DNA of 64,000 bases. It comes from Bidens hawaiensis. Taxonomy: Eukaryota; Streptophyta; Magnoliopsida; Asterales; Asteraceae. Positions 1-11,136 of the stretch are shown here, in pieces; positions within the stretch are counted from its first letter, which is position 1, and each line of letters opens with the position of its first letter. The stretch lies in NCBI GenBank assembly GCA_021521415.1, contig JAIQDT010014348.1, positions 49,777 through 113,776 on the forward strand, in the 5' to 3' direction. The notes beneath the pieces were generated by a model. The model did not search any database. It saw only the letters and a list, made by a program, of their open reading frames with translations, and was not told the origin of the DNA. The position numbers were made by a program, and so were the translations under genes.

Positions 1-1810
1 CTAGGGGATTTCCAATTCGGGGTTGGGATCCCTAATGGGGCAGAAGCGGTATTGCATAGTGCTAACAGATTTTTGAGCGCGTTTCATTCTGACGGGTCCC
101 TGGCTATGCTCACTGTTGATTTTTCTAACGCCTTCAACGAGGTGGATCGGACGACCCTTCTCAGGGAAGTTAGCTGCATATGTCCATCCATCTTCCCATG
201 GGTCCAGTTATATGCCCGTCCCGCCCGTTTATATGTGGGGGATACTTATATCGGGGCTTTTACTGGGGTGCAGCAAGGGGACCCCCTTGGCCCTCTTCTT
301 TTGCGTTGGTCCTTCATCCGCTCATCCTTAGGGTGCAGGGGACCTGTTCCTTGCCCTTCCATGCTTGGTATTTAGACGATGGCATTATTATTGGTAAGGC
401 TGAGGAGGTCGCTAGAGCGTTGGGCATTATTCGCTCAGAGGGGGCGTCTCTAGGGCTTAGGCTTAATATTCGAAAAACAGAGGTTTTTTGGCCGTCATGT
501 GATGATTCGAAGAAAGTGTCGGGTTTATTCCCAGGAGAGATTAGCAGGCCTGCGATGGGAGTTAAACTCTTGGGGGGAGCGGTTAGTCGGGATGCAGGGT
601 TTATTCGGTCTTTGGCAACTAAAAGAGCTTTGAGGGCGGTTGAACTTATGAAACGCCTGCCGGACCTGAGGGACCCCCAAAGTGAGCTCCTTTTGTTACG
701 CTCGTGCATGGGGGTTGCTAAGTTAGTGTTTGGGCTCCGGACCTGTCAACCTGAACATGTCAAAGAGGCTGTGTCCATCTTTGATGCGGGCTGCGGGGGG
801 CAATTGAAGATGTTGTGTGTGGAGGACCGCATTTTGGGGACCTCCGGTGGAGGTTGGCTTCCTTCCCTATGCGTTGCGGAGGCTTAGGAATTTTCTCGGC
901 TGAGGATGTCTCCGCATATGCATTTGTGGCTTCCAGGTCTCAGTCGTGGAAATTGCAGGACCACGTCCTGCGAAACGCTGGTGTTACTGGGGTAGATCCT
1001 GACTCCTCTTTTGCACTTGGTAATATTGGAGCAACTCTCCCGAACCTTGATATAGGCGGTTTTACTGATAAGGAGACCGCCCCCAAGAAACCTCAACAAA
1101 CCTTGGCGAGTGCTCTTTATGGTAAACACGTACATGATTTGGAGGAGCGATTCGATATGACCCCGAGACAAAAGTCAGTTTTAGCTTGTCTCAAGGGGGC
1201 TCATGCCCAGGATTTTTTGACTGTTGTGCCCATTGAAGGTCTTGGGCAACGGATGTCGGCAGTTGAATACAGAGCCATCCTTAAATACCGGCTTATGATT
1301 CCCCTTTTATCGTCATGACTGGGTTAGAGATGTGTTATGGGATGTGCTTAGACGTGCCGGGATCTCAGCCAAGAAGAGGCACCTGTTAACTTTTTGACTA
1401 ATCTGCGTGAAGAAAGATCTACCCTGCGTCCTGCGGATGTTCTTGTGTTTGGCTGGGAAGGGGGTAAGCATGCGTGTGTTGACCTTACTGGGGTGTCCCC
1501 GTTGGTGGGGCTGAGAGACAGTGGCTTCGTACCGGGATAGGCGGTTTTAAGAGCGGAGTCTAGGAAGGTTGCTAAGCATGAGACATCGTGTTTGGAGAAT
1601 CAACACGTGTTCATTCCATTTGCCTTCGACACTTTTGGATCCCTAGCTACCGAGGCGGTTCGCTTCTTGGAGCGGGTGCAGAAGGTGGTCCACAGTGACT
1701 CGCAGAGCCCGAGAAACCAAGGATTTATATTTAATAGAATAGGCTTTGCGATTCAAAAGGGGATAGCGGCGCAACTTGTTGCTCGCTTACCCATTATCCA
1801 GATGTAGTTC
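1..1810 (+). pseudogene. Non-LTR retrotransposon reverse transcriptase, broken, 5' end outside window
   Basis: The frame is open from base 1 and shows reverse transcriptase motifs: 'VDFSNAFNEVDR' (finger/palm), 'GVQQGDPLGPLL' and the catalytic-box relative 'YLDDGIIIG' at about 370-395. The reading frame moves from frame 1 to frame 3 near 270, then to frame 2 near 850, and is broken again after 1318, so there are at least three frameshifts. Downstream, at about 1425-1510, the translation reads 'LRPADVLVFGWEGGKHACVD'. The P-A-D, K and D spacing recalls a restriction-like endonuclease of the R2-type non-LTR class. The last piece (1592-1807) ends in 'GFAIQKGIAAQLVARLP', as in the C-terminus of this plant RT group. 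It cannot make a full protein. The RT call is firm; the endonuclease assignment is inference. Confidence 0.8.
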
Positions 1811-1845
1811 GGTTTGTGTTATATATAAAAGGATCAATATTTTCT

Positions 1846-2400
1846 CTAAAAAAAATGTGTATCTTGTATTGTATAAACAAACCCTAATTTCTTATTTCTT
1901 GAATCAAGAATCACACTCTTGTGTTTTATAAGCAAACCCCAATATTCTATTTCTTGAATCACAATTGGATCTAACATGTTATCAATTGCATAAAAATTGC
2001 TACTTTTGGGTGAATCTTGTGTTCTATAAACAAACCCTAAATTTCTATTTCTTGAATCAAGAATCACAATTTGGTCACAATTTATAAATTGAATAAAAGG
2101 ACCTCTTTTGGGTGTATCTTGTGTTTTAGAAAAAAAAAAAACCCCAACTTCCTAATATAATCAAAATTGTATAAAAATACTGTTTTTTTTGTTTGTTTTA
2201 TAAACAAACCCTAATTTCCTATTTCTTGAATCAAACATCACAATTGAGTCAACATTTTATTAATTTTATAATAAGAAACTTACAACTTTGACAGAAGATT
2301 GACTAGTTGGGTTTTGGCGAGGGGGTTCAACAGCGAACGTAATTCTTGTGATGCGTTAAGGGTAATTTGGTCAATTCGGGTGTTTTGGGAGGTTGATTGG
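1846..2400 (-). pseudogene. Partial copy of exon 1 and intron 1 of the UBA2-like gene
   Basis: On the minus strand 2284-2375 reads 'SQELRSLLNPLAKTQLVNLL' followed by a GTAAGT donor. This is closely related to exon 1 of the gene at 32.5-41.2 kb ('[20 protein letters not shown]', also ending at a GT donor). The adjoining 1850-2270 carries diverged direct repeats built on 'aaccctaatttctatttctt', 'gaatcacaatt' and 'gggtgtatcttg', and the same phrases fill intron 1 of the intact gene (40200-40930). No start codon and no later exons follow. It is a truncated duplicate about 39 kb from its relative, in the same orientation. Confidence 0.7.
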
Positions 2401-2649
2401 TGGTATATGGTTTTCGAGGGGTGGTATATGTTCATGTTATCAATTTTTGGGGAGAGGCGTTACAAACGAGCATCAAGTTTTTCTTTCATCTCAAAACTAT
2501 GGAAATGAACATCCTTTTTATCTCGGTGATCCAGATTTCAAATTTAATTACGTAATTAAAATAAATGAAAAAGTAATGCTGATGTTTTCAAGTTTCGGAT
2601 AGAGGTGTTATAAATGATCGTTGAAGTTTCTTATTTATTTTTAATATTA

Positions 2650-2950
2650 AGATTACACACTTGTGGCCTAATGACATGAGACTTGGGTCACTTTGGTGGA
2701 TTAAGGCAATAAAAGATTGCTAGGCCGTGTGTAAGGTTGTAAGTTCGAATTCTAGGCCTACCCGTGCTTTCGTCCCATCGTGTACGCCAGAGAGTTCTGT
2801 TCTTGTGGTGGCATAACGATTGTCAACTGCTCGCTGGCGGTCTGGTTTCCCGGCTAGAGGGTGACAACATGACTCTCCAATTTAGGAAGTGCGATGACCT
2901 AAACACAAAAAAATCGTTTCATAAATAAAATAAAAAATAAAAAAAAAAGA
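2650..2950 (+). mobile_element. SINE-like repeat with A-rich tail (tentative)
   Basis: A block of mixed composition in AT-rich surroundings contains 'taagttcgaattctagg', which resembles a pol III B box. A weak A-box-like 'tggattaagg' lies about 50 bases upstream. It ends at 2910-2950 in an A-rich, T-poor tail. Possible flanking 'aagatta' occurs on both sides but is too short to trust. A degenerate tRNA-derived SINE fits best; other repeats are possible. Confidence 0.4.
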
Positions 2951-3639
2951 TTAAAAAAGTAATCTTAAATATAGTGACTAATACTAAAGATATAAGACAA
3001 TAATTACATTATTAAAGAAAAGCACAAGTTTAAATTTAAAACATGGAAAATAAGATGAAACCAGTTTATGAGTATCCCTTGACATACCTTTACGGCCATG
3101 CAATAACAAATTAAGTTTTTACATCAGATAATATTATAAACGATAAATGTACAAGTCCTTGTATTATAAACTTTTTTTGGATTACTCGCGTATTAGCGTA
3201 TATGTTTTTATTGTACTACATGGCCCTTTGAACTCAATTAGACATTTTGTTTTAACAAGTGAAATTGAGTTCTAATTTGATTTTAATTGGCCAAAACTTA
3301 ACAATAAATGAATTTTCGATATTTTATCGTTAAGAGATAGGAACTATATTTTCCTTTTAAGTATATACACTCCTAACCAACACAAGTTGTGTTAGTCAAG
3401 AAAAACACACAAAATAACCATCTTATAACTAAAAAGTCAAACCAGGTCAACATTCTAATAGACAAACAAAATAAGTTGCCTAATAATCTTTAAGCCACAC
3501 AATCTAATCTACCCACTTTAGAAGACTTACTAATAACAAAGACGCAATATTTTAACAACGTTTGGAACTATCAACATTCCTAAGATGGGATATCAACTGT
3601 CCATACCGATTTTGACAGCAAAAACACCATTAAGGAGGA

Positions 3640-3740
3640 AACTCATCATTGTGAAAAAATCACCTGTCAGGTTTCGAACATGAGATATTAAAGGTCTCAA
3701 GCCTTAATCATCACCTCCATATCATTGGACTAGAAGGTCA
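3640..3740 (-). mobile_element. tRNA-derived SINE head
   Basis: On the minus strand this reads 'tagtccaatgatatggaggtg', then 'ggcttgagacctttaatatc', then 'atgttcgaaacctgacaggtg'. The first block resembles a tRNA A box and 'gttcgaaacc' is a good B box, with spacing usual for plant tRNA-derived SINEs. No clear tail or target duplication was seen, so this is probably a truncated copy. Confidence 0.5.
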
Positions 3741-4803
3741 ATTGCACTCGAATTACAAACTAACGAGCATTTTTAACGCTTTGACCCATGGCACCGGTCA
3801 ACAGACCACCCAGGTAGCACATCATGGATCATGTTTCATTTTTTCAAGAAATGATACATGTAAAACTACCTAGCTAACACTTAACTCCATTAAATGATCC
3901 TTTTGATTGTGGTTCTTAAAGTTGCAATAATCACGTTAGAAACACATTAAAATAATAATAAAAAAAACACCTAGAACAAAGAGAGTGTTATCTGATACCG
4001 AACCAAAATGTTATTCGGGTATTCACTTTTTAGGTTGGGTAGGGAGAAAACAATTTAAATAAACACATATGTTCACAAAATATATCTGGTCATAAGTATC
4101 AAAACATAGCAAGTTCTAAAACCATTCTTCTTGCACCTTTATTTCTGTATCCAATCCTATACAAAAAGAAAATGCAAATAACATAAGTATTAAAAGGGTA
4201 TAAGATACAAATTTCATTTTCTTTCCTACAAAATATTATTAGTTAGCATTACGCCATCATCACATCATAAATAACAGTACACACTAACACACATTTTTTA
4301 AATGAGAAACTTTGCACCGAAATTAAAAGTGTATGACTCAGTTTTTGCATTTACATATTCATAGTTGACTTCAAATATTTATTGTTTTTTTTAAGTAAGA
4401 AAAAGAAATAACTTTATCATTAACTTGGATTCCAAGATGTAACAAAAGTTAAAAAAAGAGATAACTTGCATAAAAATGCAATTCAGATTCATAGTATGAT
4501 TTTAAATATATATGACCAATAAGAAAATTCATTTAGTTAATCGAACAAAATTTCTTGTTCATGTTCGTTCATTTATTAAACGAATTAGCATAGACGAACT
4601 TCCCCTCTTAACTGTAAACTAACAGTTCACCAAACGTTCAGTTCATTTACAGATCTAATTGTTTAGCATCTTTTCAGCAATTTTTCAAGATTTCCATAGA
4701 AATTAAATAAAGCTACAAACTTTGAAACAAATTAACGGATTTCTAACCTGAATCGAAGGCTTCAGAGCTTCAATTTTCAGCAATTATGGTTCATACTTTA
4801 AAA
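3741..4803. other. AT-rich intergenic stretch with short duplicated fragments
   Basis: No gene seen. Three short stretches resemble parts of the intact loci further right: 3776-3806 matches the 3' flank of the UBA2-like gene (32450-32480), 4040-4110 matches sequence beside the second F-box gene (29535-29615), and 4735-4785 matches 31385-31430. These suggest an old duplicated and rearranged copy of the F-box/UBA2 neighbourhood. Confidence 0.5.
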
Positions 4804-4878
4804 GTTATTAATAAGAAAACTCCTACACCTAGTTCTGTCAACACCCAGAAATGTTTATTGTATTGCTTCGCTCGCAAG

Positions 4879-7800
4879 CAGGGCCGGCCATTGACCAGGG
4901 CGGAGTGGTCGACGGACCTAGGCCCGACTCCACGGTAGGCCCGAAAAATTTTTAAAAAATTTATATATTTTATATATAAATTATATTTCAGATTTCTTTT
5001 AACAAGGCCCAATTTCAATTTCCAATTGCCCAAATATGAAAGCCCATAAACAATTTATAATTTTCAGATTTTGATACATGGTGGTGCTGGTTATGAATTA
5101 GGAGACCAAGAGGCACGATACGAACGACGATCATCAGAAACTAAGAAACTTAAAACCCTTACCGCCGTGACATCCGTCGGCGTCCAGGCCCACTCCGGCC
5201 AGTCCGGCCAGTCACAGCGCCGCTACGCCGGCTTCTTTCAATCTTTGGTCTCACAGCGCTGCTCCGACTGTCCGTCTCCGACTGTCCGTCTTGTTGAGTT
5301 GAGACTTGAGGTTTGTTTCTTGTAATTAATATGTGAGAATTTAGAATTTAGATTGTATTTATGTTGAGGATTATGTTCGATTTAAAGAACCGAGGCTCCG
5401 ACTGACAGCTGTTGGTCTGTTAGTGTTAGATTATGTTAGATTTTAGAATATTAATATATTATATATTGTACTTATATATATATATATATATATATATAGT
5501 ATATTATATATTTAGCAGACTAGCACAGTAGGTTTTTTTAAATTATATTATTAGATGATTATATATTTAACTAATATAATCTTTATATATTTTTCAGAAA
5601 AAATGCCTCCTAAATACAAGTATCTATCGGGTAGTCAAAAACTTAAAAAGAGGAAACGCGCGGAAAAATTAACAAAGTCTCAGGTTGGGGATATATTTAA
5701 GTTTTTTTCAAAGGAACCTCAAACTTCAAGTGGTAAAGAAGAACAAGAATGAGTTTACGTTGATAAAGATAATGTGATTAATGTTGAAGCAAATGTTGAT
5801 GGTAACATCAATGTGGATGAAGATGATATTGATGCGGATGGTCATGTGAATGAAGACGATATTGATGTGGATGTTCAAGTGGATAAAGATGATGTTGATT
5901 TGGATGAAGATGATGTTGATGCTAATATGGAAGGTGTTAATTTGGATGAATGTAATATGAATACAAATATTGATATTTTTGATCCTAGAAATTGGGATAC
6001 CCTTAATCCGTACATGATCAATATCTTGGCTGAGAAAGGTCCAAAACGAGATTTGACTATTCATAAGGGCCCGGTGAATTCAATTGGAAGACGGTTTTCT
6101 TCAAGCATGTATACAAGACGTCTATCTAATGGGGAGACTTGTGATAGAGTATGGCTAGTGTATTCGAAAGAGGTTGACAAGCTATTTTGTTTTTGTTGTA
6201 AACTTTTTAGAAAAGGGCAACCGAAAGGTGGGTTGGATAGCGATGGTTTTGCGAATTGGAAACACTCTTCCATTAGACTTAAAAATCATGAATCTAGCAT
6301 TGAACATATGAAGAATATGAAACAATGGTTTGAAATGCGTAAAAGGTTGAAATGTAAGGAAACAATTGACAAAGTAGCATACGAGCAATTCAAGAAAGAA
6401 AGAGATTATTGGAGAGAAGTTATTTTTAGGATTCTTGCACTTGTGAAATTTCTTGCTAAAAATGGTTTAGCATTTCGGGGATCCTACGAGAAGTTGTATC
6501 AAAAAAGTAATGGAAACTTTTTGTGATTGATTGAGATGTTAGAAGAGTTTGACCCAATTATAAAAGAACATGTACGACGTATTATGAATGATGAACTAAA
6601 CGTACATTATCTTGGGCACAACATCCAAAACGAGTTAATAGGTTTGCTAGCACATCGGATTAGATCAGAAATCATCGAGAAGATAAAGCAAGTAAAGTAT
6701 TATTCTATAATCCTCGATTGCACTCCTGATATAAGTCACCAAGAACAAATGTCGATAATTGTGAGGTATGTCAATGTCAATTTAAACTCTAATAAGGTTA
6801 CTGTTGAGGAATCTTTTCTAGGTTTTCTAGTTGTTGATGATACCACCGGTAAGGGACTTTTTGATGTTACACTTGAAGAATTAAAGTCTCTTGGTCTTGA
6901 TGTCAATAATATGCGTGGCCAAGGCTATGATAATGGATCAAACATGAAAGGAAAACATCAAGGAGTTCAAAAGAGATTCTTAGATATAAATCCTAGAGCT
7001 TTTTATGCCGCGTGTGGTTGTCATAGTCTTAACCTTGTATTATGTGACATGGGTAATACTTGCACTAAAGCTAGAGAATTCTTTGGTGTCATACAACGGA
7101 TTTATTCCGTCTTTGCTAATTCTACTAAGAGGTGGGCGATTTTAAAAGACAATGTTAAAGGATTGACTCTTAAGTCAATGTGTCCTACTCATTGGGAAAG
7201 TCGTGTGGATAGTGTTAAACCGATTAGATTTCAACTTATTGATGTAAGAGAAGCTTTGCTTGAAGTTAGGGACCTCAATACCGACACCGATACTAAAACT
7301 CAAAGCAATGCTCGTTCGCTATCTAAGAATGAAACTTGTGAGTTTGAATTTTATTTAGCAACTGTCATATGGTATGAAATATTATCAACGGTGAATTTCG
7401 TGAGCAAAAGATTGCAATCCAAGAATATGATTCTCGATGTTGCTATTAAACAAGTGAAAAATTTGATTAAATTCTTCAAGAGTTATAGAGAAGTGGGCTT
7501 CTCTAAGGCTATTGATGAAGCTACCAAAATTGCCATTGAAATGGGTGTTGATCCGGTATTCTCTCAAAAGCGTCCGATTATTAGGAAAAAACAATTTGAT
7601 GAGTCTCATGAGCAAGAAGTCTTATTTTCACCCGAGGAGAACTTTAAAGTTAATTACTTTTTATGTATCGTCGACCAAGCGATTGCTTCTCTTGAAACAA
7701 GATTTGAACAATATGAACAATACGAAAAACTATTTGGTTTTTTGTTTCCTAAAAACTTGAAGACGCTTGATGAAACAAAACTTAAGTCGTGTTGTTATAC

Positions 7801-8371
7801 TCTTCAAGAAGCATTAAAGCATGGAGACGAGTCCGATGTTTATGCCGATGAGCTTTATTTGGAGTTGAAGTTATTTGAGACATTTTTATCTAGTGATATT
7901 GTCACACCTTTGGATGCTCTAAACAATGTGGTGCAACATGGTTTTTTCCCTAATGTGGTAAATGCGTATCGAGTGTTATTGACTATTCCGGTAACTGTGG
8001 CTTCGGCTGAAAGAAGTTTTTCAAAATTGAAGTTGTTGAAGACTTACATGCGGTCCACAATGTCCCAAGAAAGACTTAACGGCTTGGTGTTGATATCTAT
8101 TGAGAGCGATGTATTGGAAAGCATAAATTATCAAGACTTGATCGAGGTTTTGCTTCAAAAAATGCTAGGAGAGCATCACGTTTCGTTTAGGTATGTAAAT
8201 TAGATTATTTTTGCTACAATTTATATGTTTTGTGTATTGAAATTACAATTATCATCGTATGATCTACTTTTATTTGAGTTATCGTGTTTTATATTTTACT
8301 TAAGTCTTAAGGCCCGAATTTATACTCGCCTTCGGCCCAAATTTTTTTAACGGTTTTCGGAGCCGGGCCTG
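4879..8371 (+). mobile_element. hAT transposon (ZMYM1/TTF-type), 3,493 bp, with 8-bp target duplication
   Basis: The left end begins CAGGGCCGGCC and the right end reads AGCCGGGCCTG, giving short imperfect terminal inverted repeats. The flanks are a perfect 8-bp duplication, ctcgcaag, at 4871-4878 and 8372-8379, diagnostic of hAT insertion. Joining the flanks restores F-box-like sequence. It carries one transposase frame on the plus strand, a (TA)n tract at 5474-5500 and a probable 5' UTR intron ending just before the ATG at 5603. Confidence 0.92.
5603..8203 (+). pseudogene. hAT transposase, one frame with two in-frame TGA codons
   Basis: From the ATG at 5603 ('MPPKYKYLSGSQKLKKRKR') a single reading frame runs about 866 codons to 8203. 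It is interrupted only by TGA at 5750-5752 and TGA at 6524-6526. Domains in order: a basic N-terminus; an unusual acidic stretch of repeated D/V/N units (about 5800-5960); a TTF-type zinc finger region around 'KLFCFCCKLFRKG'; the catalytic core; and a C-terminal hAT dimerisation motif 'PVTVASAERSFSKLK' near 7990-8035. Such transposases cut and rejoin DNA at the terminal repeats. With the two stops this copy should not make full-length protein. Both stops could come from single C-to-T changes. Confidence 0.9.
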
Positions 8372-8554
8372 CTCGCAAGTCGCGAATGCACTTTCGAAAA
8401 CTGCGATAGCTTTAGGAAGGAGGCTATTGATTACCATTAAGTTACACTTGGCATCATGTGCTTCCAATTCTTCGACACCATGCGAAAACGCGTAATCGAA
8501 AACCTTTTCTAAACACTCGGTACCGTATTTCTCACCATGTTTGAAGGTTAATCC

Positions 8555-9010
8555 AATGTTTTAAAAACTGGTATTTTACTTGTACTGGATTAGGCTAAAA
8601 ACTGGTATAACCGGTTGAACCGGGTTATACCGGGAGGTTCAACCGAATAGTTTTTCTTATAATTTCCTATAAATTTAACTTTAACTCCAAAAATAATCCA
8701 AAAATAATTCAAAAATAAATAATTTCATAAAAAAAAATCAGAAAGTTAATCTATATTAAAAAATAATACAAAAGCACTCAATTTTAAAAAATAGTCCTAA
8801 AATATACACGTTTGAAGGTTAATTGTTGGGTTAAAAGTAATTTTGGAAAAATATGGGCTGCAAATATCAAAAATTTCTCATACGTAAACCGGCTTGCCGG
8901 TAAAAACCGGTATTTTAGAAAAAAACCGCCGGTACGATGGTTTTGCAAACCGGCCAAAAATACTGGCCTCAAAATACCGACCTGCTATACAAAATCCGGT
9001 TTAACCGGTT
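8555..9010. mobile_element. ACCGGT-rich non-autonomous repeat, probably hAT-related
   Basis: The stretch is full of 'aaccggt' and 'accggta' motifs in both orientations, similar in style to the subterminal repeats of the hAT element at 17.6-21.1 kb. A 14-base phrase 'gtttgaaggttaat' occurs at both about 8540 and 8810. No clear terminal inverted repeats were found, so the class is tentative. Confidence 0.35.
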
Positions 9011-9157
9011 CATGTTGTAAACTTTGCAATTGAATTTGAGCCTTTGTGTTTATTATTGAATCAGGAATGAGTGTCTTCGTCTTCTCAACAAGACTAGATC
9101 ATTTATTATTGATATTTGGACTGATAAGAAAGTATTGGCTTATTAAGTTTAGTTTTG

Positions 9158-9201
<44 letters not shown>

Positions 9202-9714
9202 GATGGTTCATGCGAGAAGTGATATTACAGCGAGAAGTGAATCACATTCACTGATTTTGTTTGATCAACGGTCATTACTCAAAATGGCATTCTTGTAATA
9301 TTAGTTTCACCATTTGAATGAAATTTAATACCAAATACCAAAATGGTATATTAGTATATTTGGTGTATTATCATTTAAAAAAAACTTGCACCTCACATTT
9401 AAATCCCCCAATTGTAGCTTCAAGCATTATGAAGGGTTTAATGTTTTGTATTTTGAGGTTGAAAAAGTAATATATAACCGATTCCTTACCTTATTTAATT
9501 GAATAAAAAATATAGGGCCTTTGTGGTGTAAACCAGATTGTAGTGTAGTTTTGATTGTTGTGTCGTTTTGCTTCTGTTTAAATATCATATACCATTTTTT
9601 GTATAGAACAATAATTTATATGCTTAATTTCATCTGTTTGGTATTATGGAATCCTAAACTTTATGTTTTTTCATTTGTGTATACGCAATAACTTAATTAT
9701 AATATATAATACTA
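9011..9714. other. Intergenic, with a (TA)n microsatellite
   Basis: No gene seen. A (TA)n run occupies about 9164-9199. It is followed by two copies of 'gcgagaagtga' (9212 and 9230), and a related inverted motif lies near 12010. Confidence 0.6.
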
Positions 9715-11136
9715 CTAGTTTGAGGCCCGTGTATTACACGGGGTAATTGTTGAAAATGTTAAATTTTGACCATTAAGTGAAATACAAGTCTACAAATTGA
9801 TCATATATTGTTAATACAATTACAATTAAATTAAAATAACAGAAATTACATAACTAAGATTACACAAATACGTTACAAACATGTAAAAACTTCCTTTTAC
9901 ACTACATTTGTGATTGTATTAGCAGGTATACATTATTTATCAAAAATGAAAATTTTTAGTCTATGTGTACTTGTAACTCTTAATAGAGGAACATATAAGT
10001 TTGCTTATAACTCTTGATATAGCTATATATAGTTGTCCGTGTGACAAAAAAATGTTCTCCAACATACCAACTCTAGATAAATGATAATATATATCCATTA
10101 TACTAATAAAAAAATATTCATACACATACAATATCATAGCTTTAATCAATTAATATAATGTCATTTGAGAACATTTTCTCATGTTTATAAAAAAAACATG
10201 ATTATCCCAAAAATCATATACCTAAACTTTGATGATAAATTATCCTTAGAATCTTTATAATTTGAAATTGATTGATCATGATAAATTTGTTGTCATTAAT
10301 ATTCTGCGTATAACAAATTTTTAATTGACTTTATATTTTACAATTAAAAATTGTATAATCAAGCAACATAAAAACCGAAAATTTAGATATAACAAAATAA
10401 TTTGTTTATTTCATATGAATGTAATTGCCAAAAAAATGAAAAACACATACTAACATTAAAACCATGTTCAAATAATAATGATTATTCTGAGTTAAAAGAA
10501 TATTAGAAGATTTAAAGTTGCATAAAATGAATGTAGTGATTCTTATTTATAATTGTTGAAAGTAGGGCTGTCACTTTTACCCGTAACATGAAACCCAACC
10601 CAAGAAACCCCGTATCTGAACCCAAATTAACCTGACCCGAGAAACTCGAACCCAATAAAATACTAACCCGAACCTGAACCGAAGTAATTCGGGTTGGTTC
10701 TTGGGTCCGAATTCTAGGTTTCGGGTCAACCCGAAAACTATTAGTTTGAAAATCATATGTATTTTTAGGTATTAAAGGCTAAGCCTTAGCCGCTGACGTT
10801 ATCAGAATTTAGTCCAAGTCGATTGTTCTCATTCCACATATTATTAATCGAATGTTTATTGTTTATTATTTTGAATATAAACCATAATAAACACTCTAAT
10901 TAACATTTCAAAATTCACTAATCGTCTCTTGCCAATACATATGGAGAATACTTATTATATATTTATATGTTGTAATGGATTTAGTTGGAATATTCATAAA
11001 CCTATAATTTTAATGTCATATATTGAAATGACTTAAAAGATAATGACCACATATGAAAATTGGATGAAAAAAAGGCAAGGAGGACTATGGTATTGACAAG
11101 TGGCAAAAATGGTAGCCTTTTATTATAATAGATAGA
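9715..11136 (-). mobile_element. Non-autonomous Helitron, about 1.4 kb
   Basis: Read on the minus strand, the element starts TCTATCTATTATAATAAAAG at 11136, preceded by A, and ends in CTAG at 9715, followed by T. This is the A^T insertion and TC...CTRR arrangement of Helitrons. Just inside the 3' end is a perfect hairpin, CCCGTGT-AAT-ACACGGG. No Rep/helicase coding is present. A stretch near 10566-10750 rich in 'aacccgaac' looks like a nested hAT-derived fragment. Confidence 0.75.

Larger units (their letters stand above)
4804..8553 (-). pseudogene. F-box/LRR pseudogene fragment interrupted by a hAT element
   Basis: 4804-4878 and 8380-8454 together match the 3' end of the intact F-box gene at 26241-27386 (26205-26345 region). 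At 8455 the match jumps to sequence corresponding to about 27025-27110 of that gene, so roughly 700 bases of coding sequence were deleted. The hAT element at 4879-8371 splits the remnant. It ends near 8553 where an ACCGGT-rich repeat begins. It cannot be functional. Confidence 0.75.

Noticed and set aside
5726..6064. Ile/Asn-rich minus-strand frame
   Set aside because: Shadow of the acidic repeat in the hAT transposase.
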